A stretch of 64,000 bases of DNA, from assembly GCA_032622095.1 (NCBI GenBank), contig CP136062.1, forward strand, positions 130,779,282 through 130,843,281; not shown here. Reading direction: 5' to 3'. This DNA comes from Siphonodentalium dalli (taxonomy: Eukaryota > Mollusca > Scaphopoda > Gadilida > Siphonodentaliidae). The text below holds more notes on this DNA, generated by a model, which saw only the letters and a list, made by a program, of their open reading frames with translations, did not search any database and had not been told where the DNA came from. The stretch's first letter is position 1.

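Overview
This looks like nuclear DNA from an invertebrate animal, most likely a mollusc. The inference rests on AT-rich sequence, one gene split into many small GT-AG exons, dense short transposons, tandem-core repeats that resemble the 'pearl' repeats of bivalves, and a 5S-rRNA-like relic of lophotrochozoan type. I see no bacterial-type operons.

One host gene accounts for all the convincing coding sequence. On the minus strand, 21 phase-compatible exons between 64000 and 13572 encode the C-terminal 1163 residues of a DNA polymerase nu (POLN, family A). The 5' end lies beyond base 64000. The stop codon is at 13572-13574. Exons 1-4 encode a long, probably disordered N-terminal extension. Exons 5-9 encode the POLN-specific region and degenerate exonuclease-like region. 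Exons 9-21 encode the polymerase palm, fingers and thumb with motifs A (DFQQIELR), B ([14 protein letters not shown]) and C (QIHDE) all present.

Almost everything else is intron or 3' flank filled with mobile elements. (1) TTAA-flanked MITEs with CCCTTT or CCCTTA ends, probably piggyBac-like: families A, B, D, E and F. (2) TA-flanked palindromic MITE C, probably Tc1/mariner-like. (3) A 2.2 kb TTAA element with a Cys-rich coding relic. (4) Two to four hAT-like elements, one with a BED zinc finger. (5) A perfect foldback and a 900-bp TIR element, both with 9-bp target duplications (Mutator-like). (6) A dead, DIRS-like tyrosine-recombinase retrotransposon at 40.7-43.6 kb. (7) A tRNA-type SINE. 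(8) At least five families of 'pearl-like' tandem-core repeats (P1-P5) with cores of roughly 130-175 bp, a GACG-type microsatellite and a hairpin right end.

The most interesting pattern is how the transposons meet the host gene. At three splice donors (exons 2, 8 and 10) a MITE begins 3-10 nt into the intron, and at exon 10 the element's TA duplication forms part of the donor itself. A pearl-like element begins about 10 nt from the last acceptor, and a 28-bp minisatellite runs through the exon 7 acceptor. The window also holds nested insertions with clear target duplications and a natural empty site for one repeat family. The flank below 13.5 kb holds repeats and no recognisable gene.
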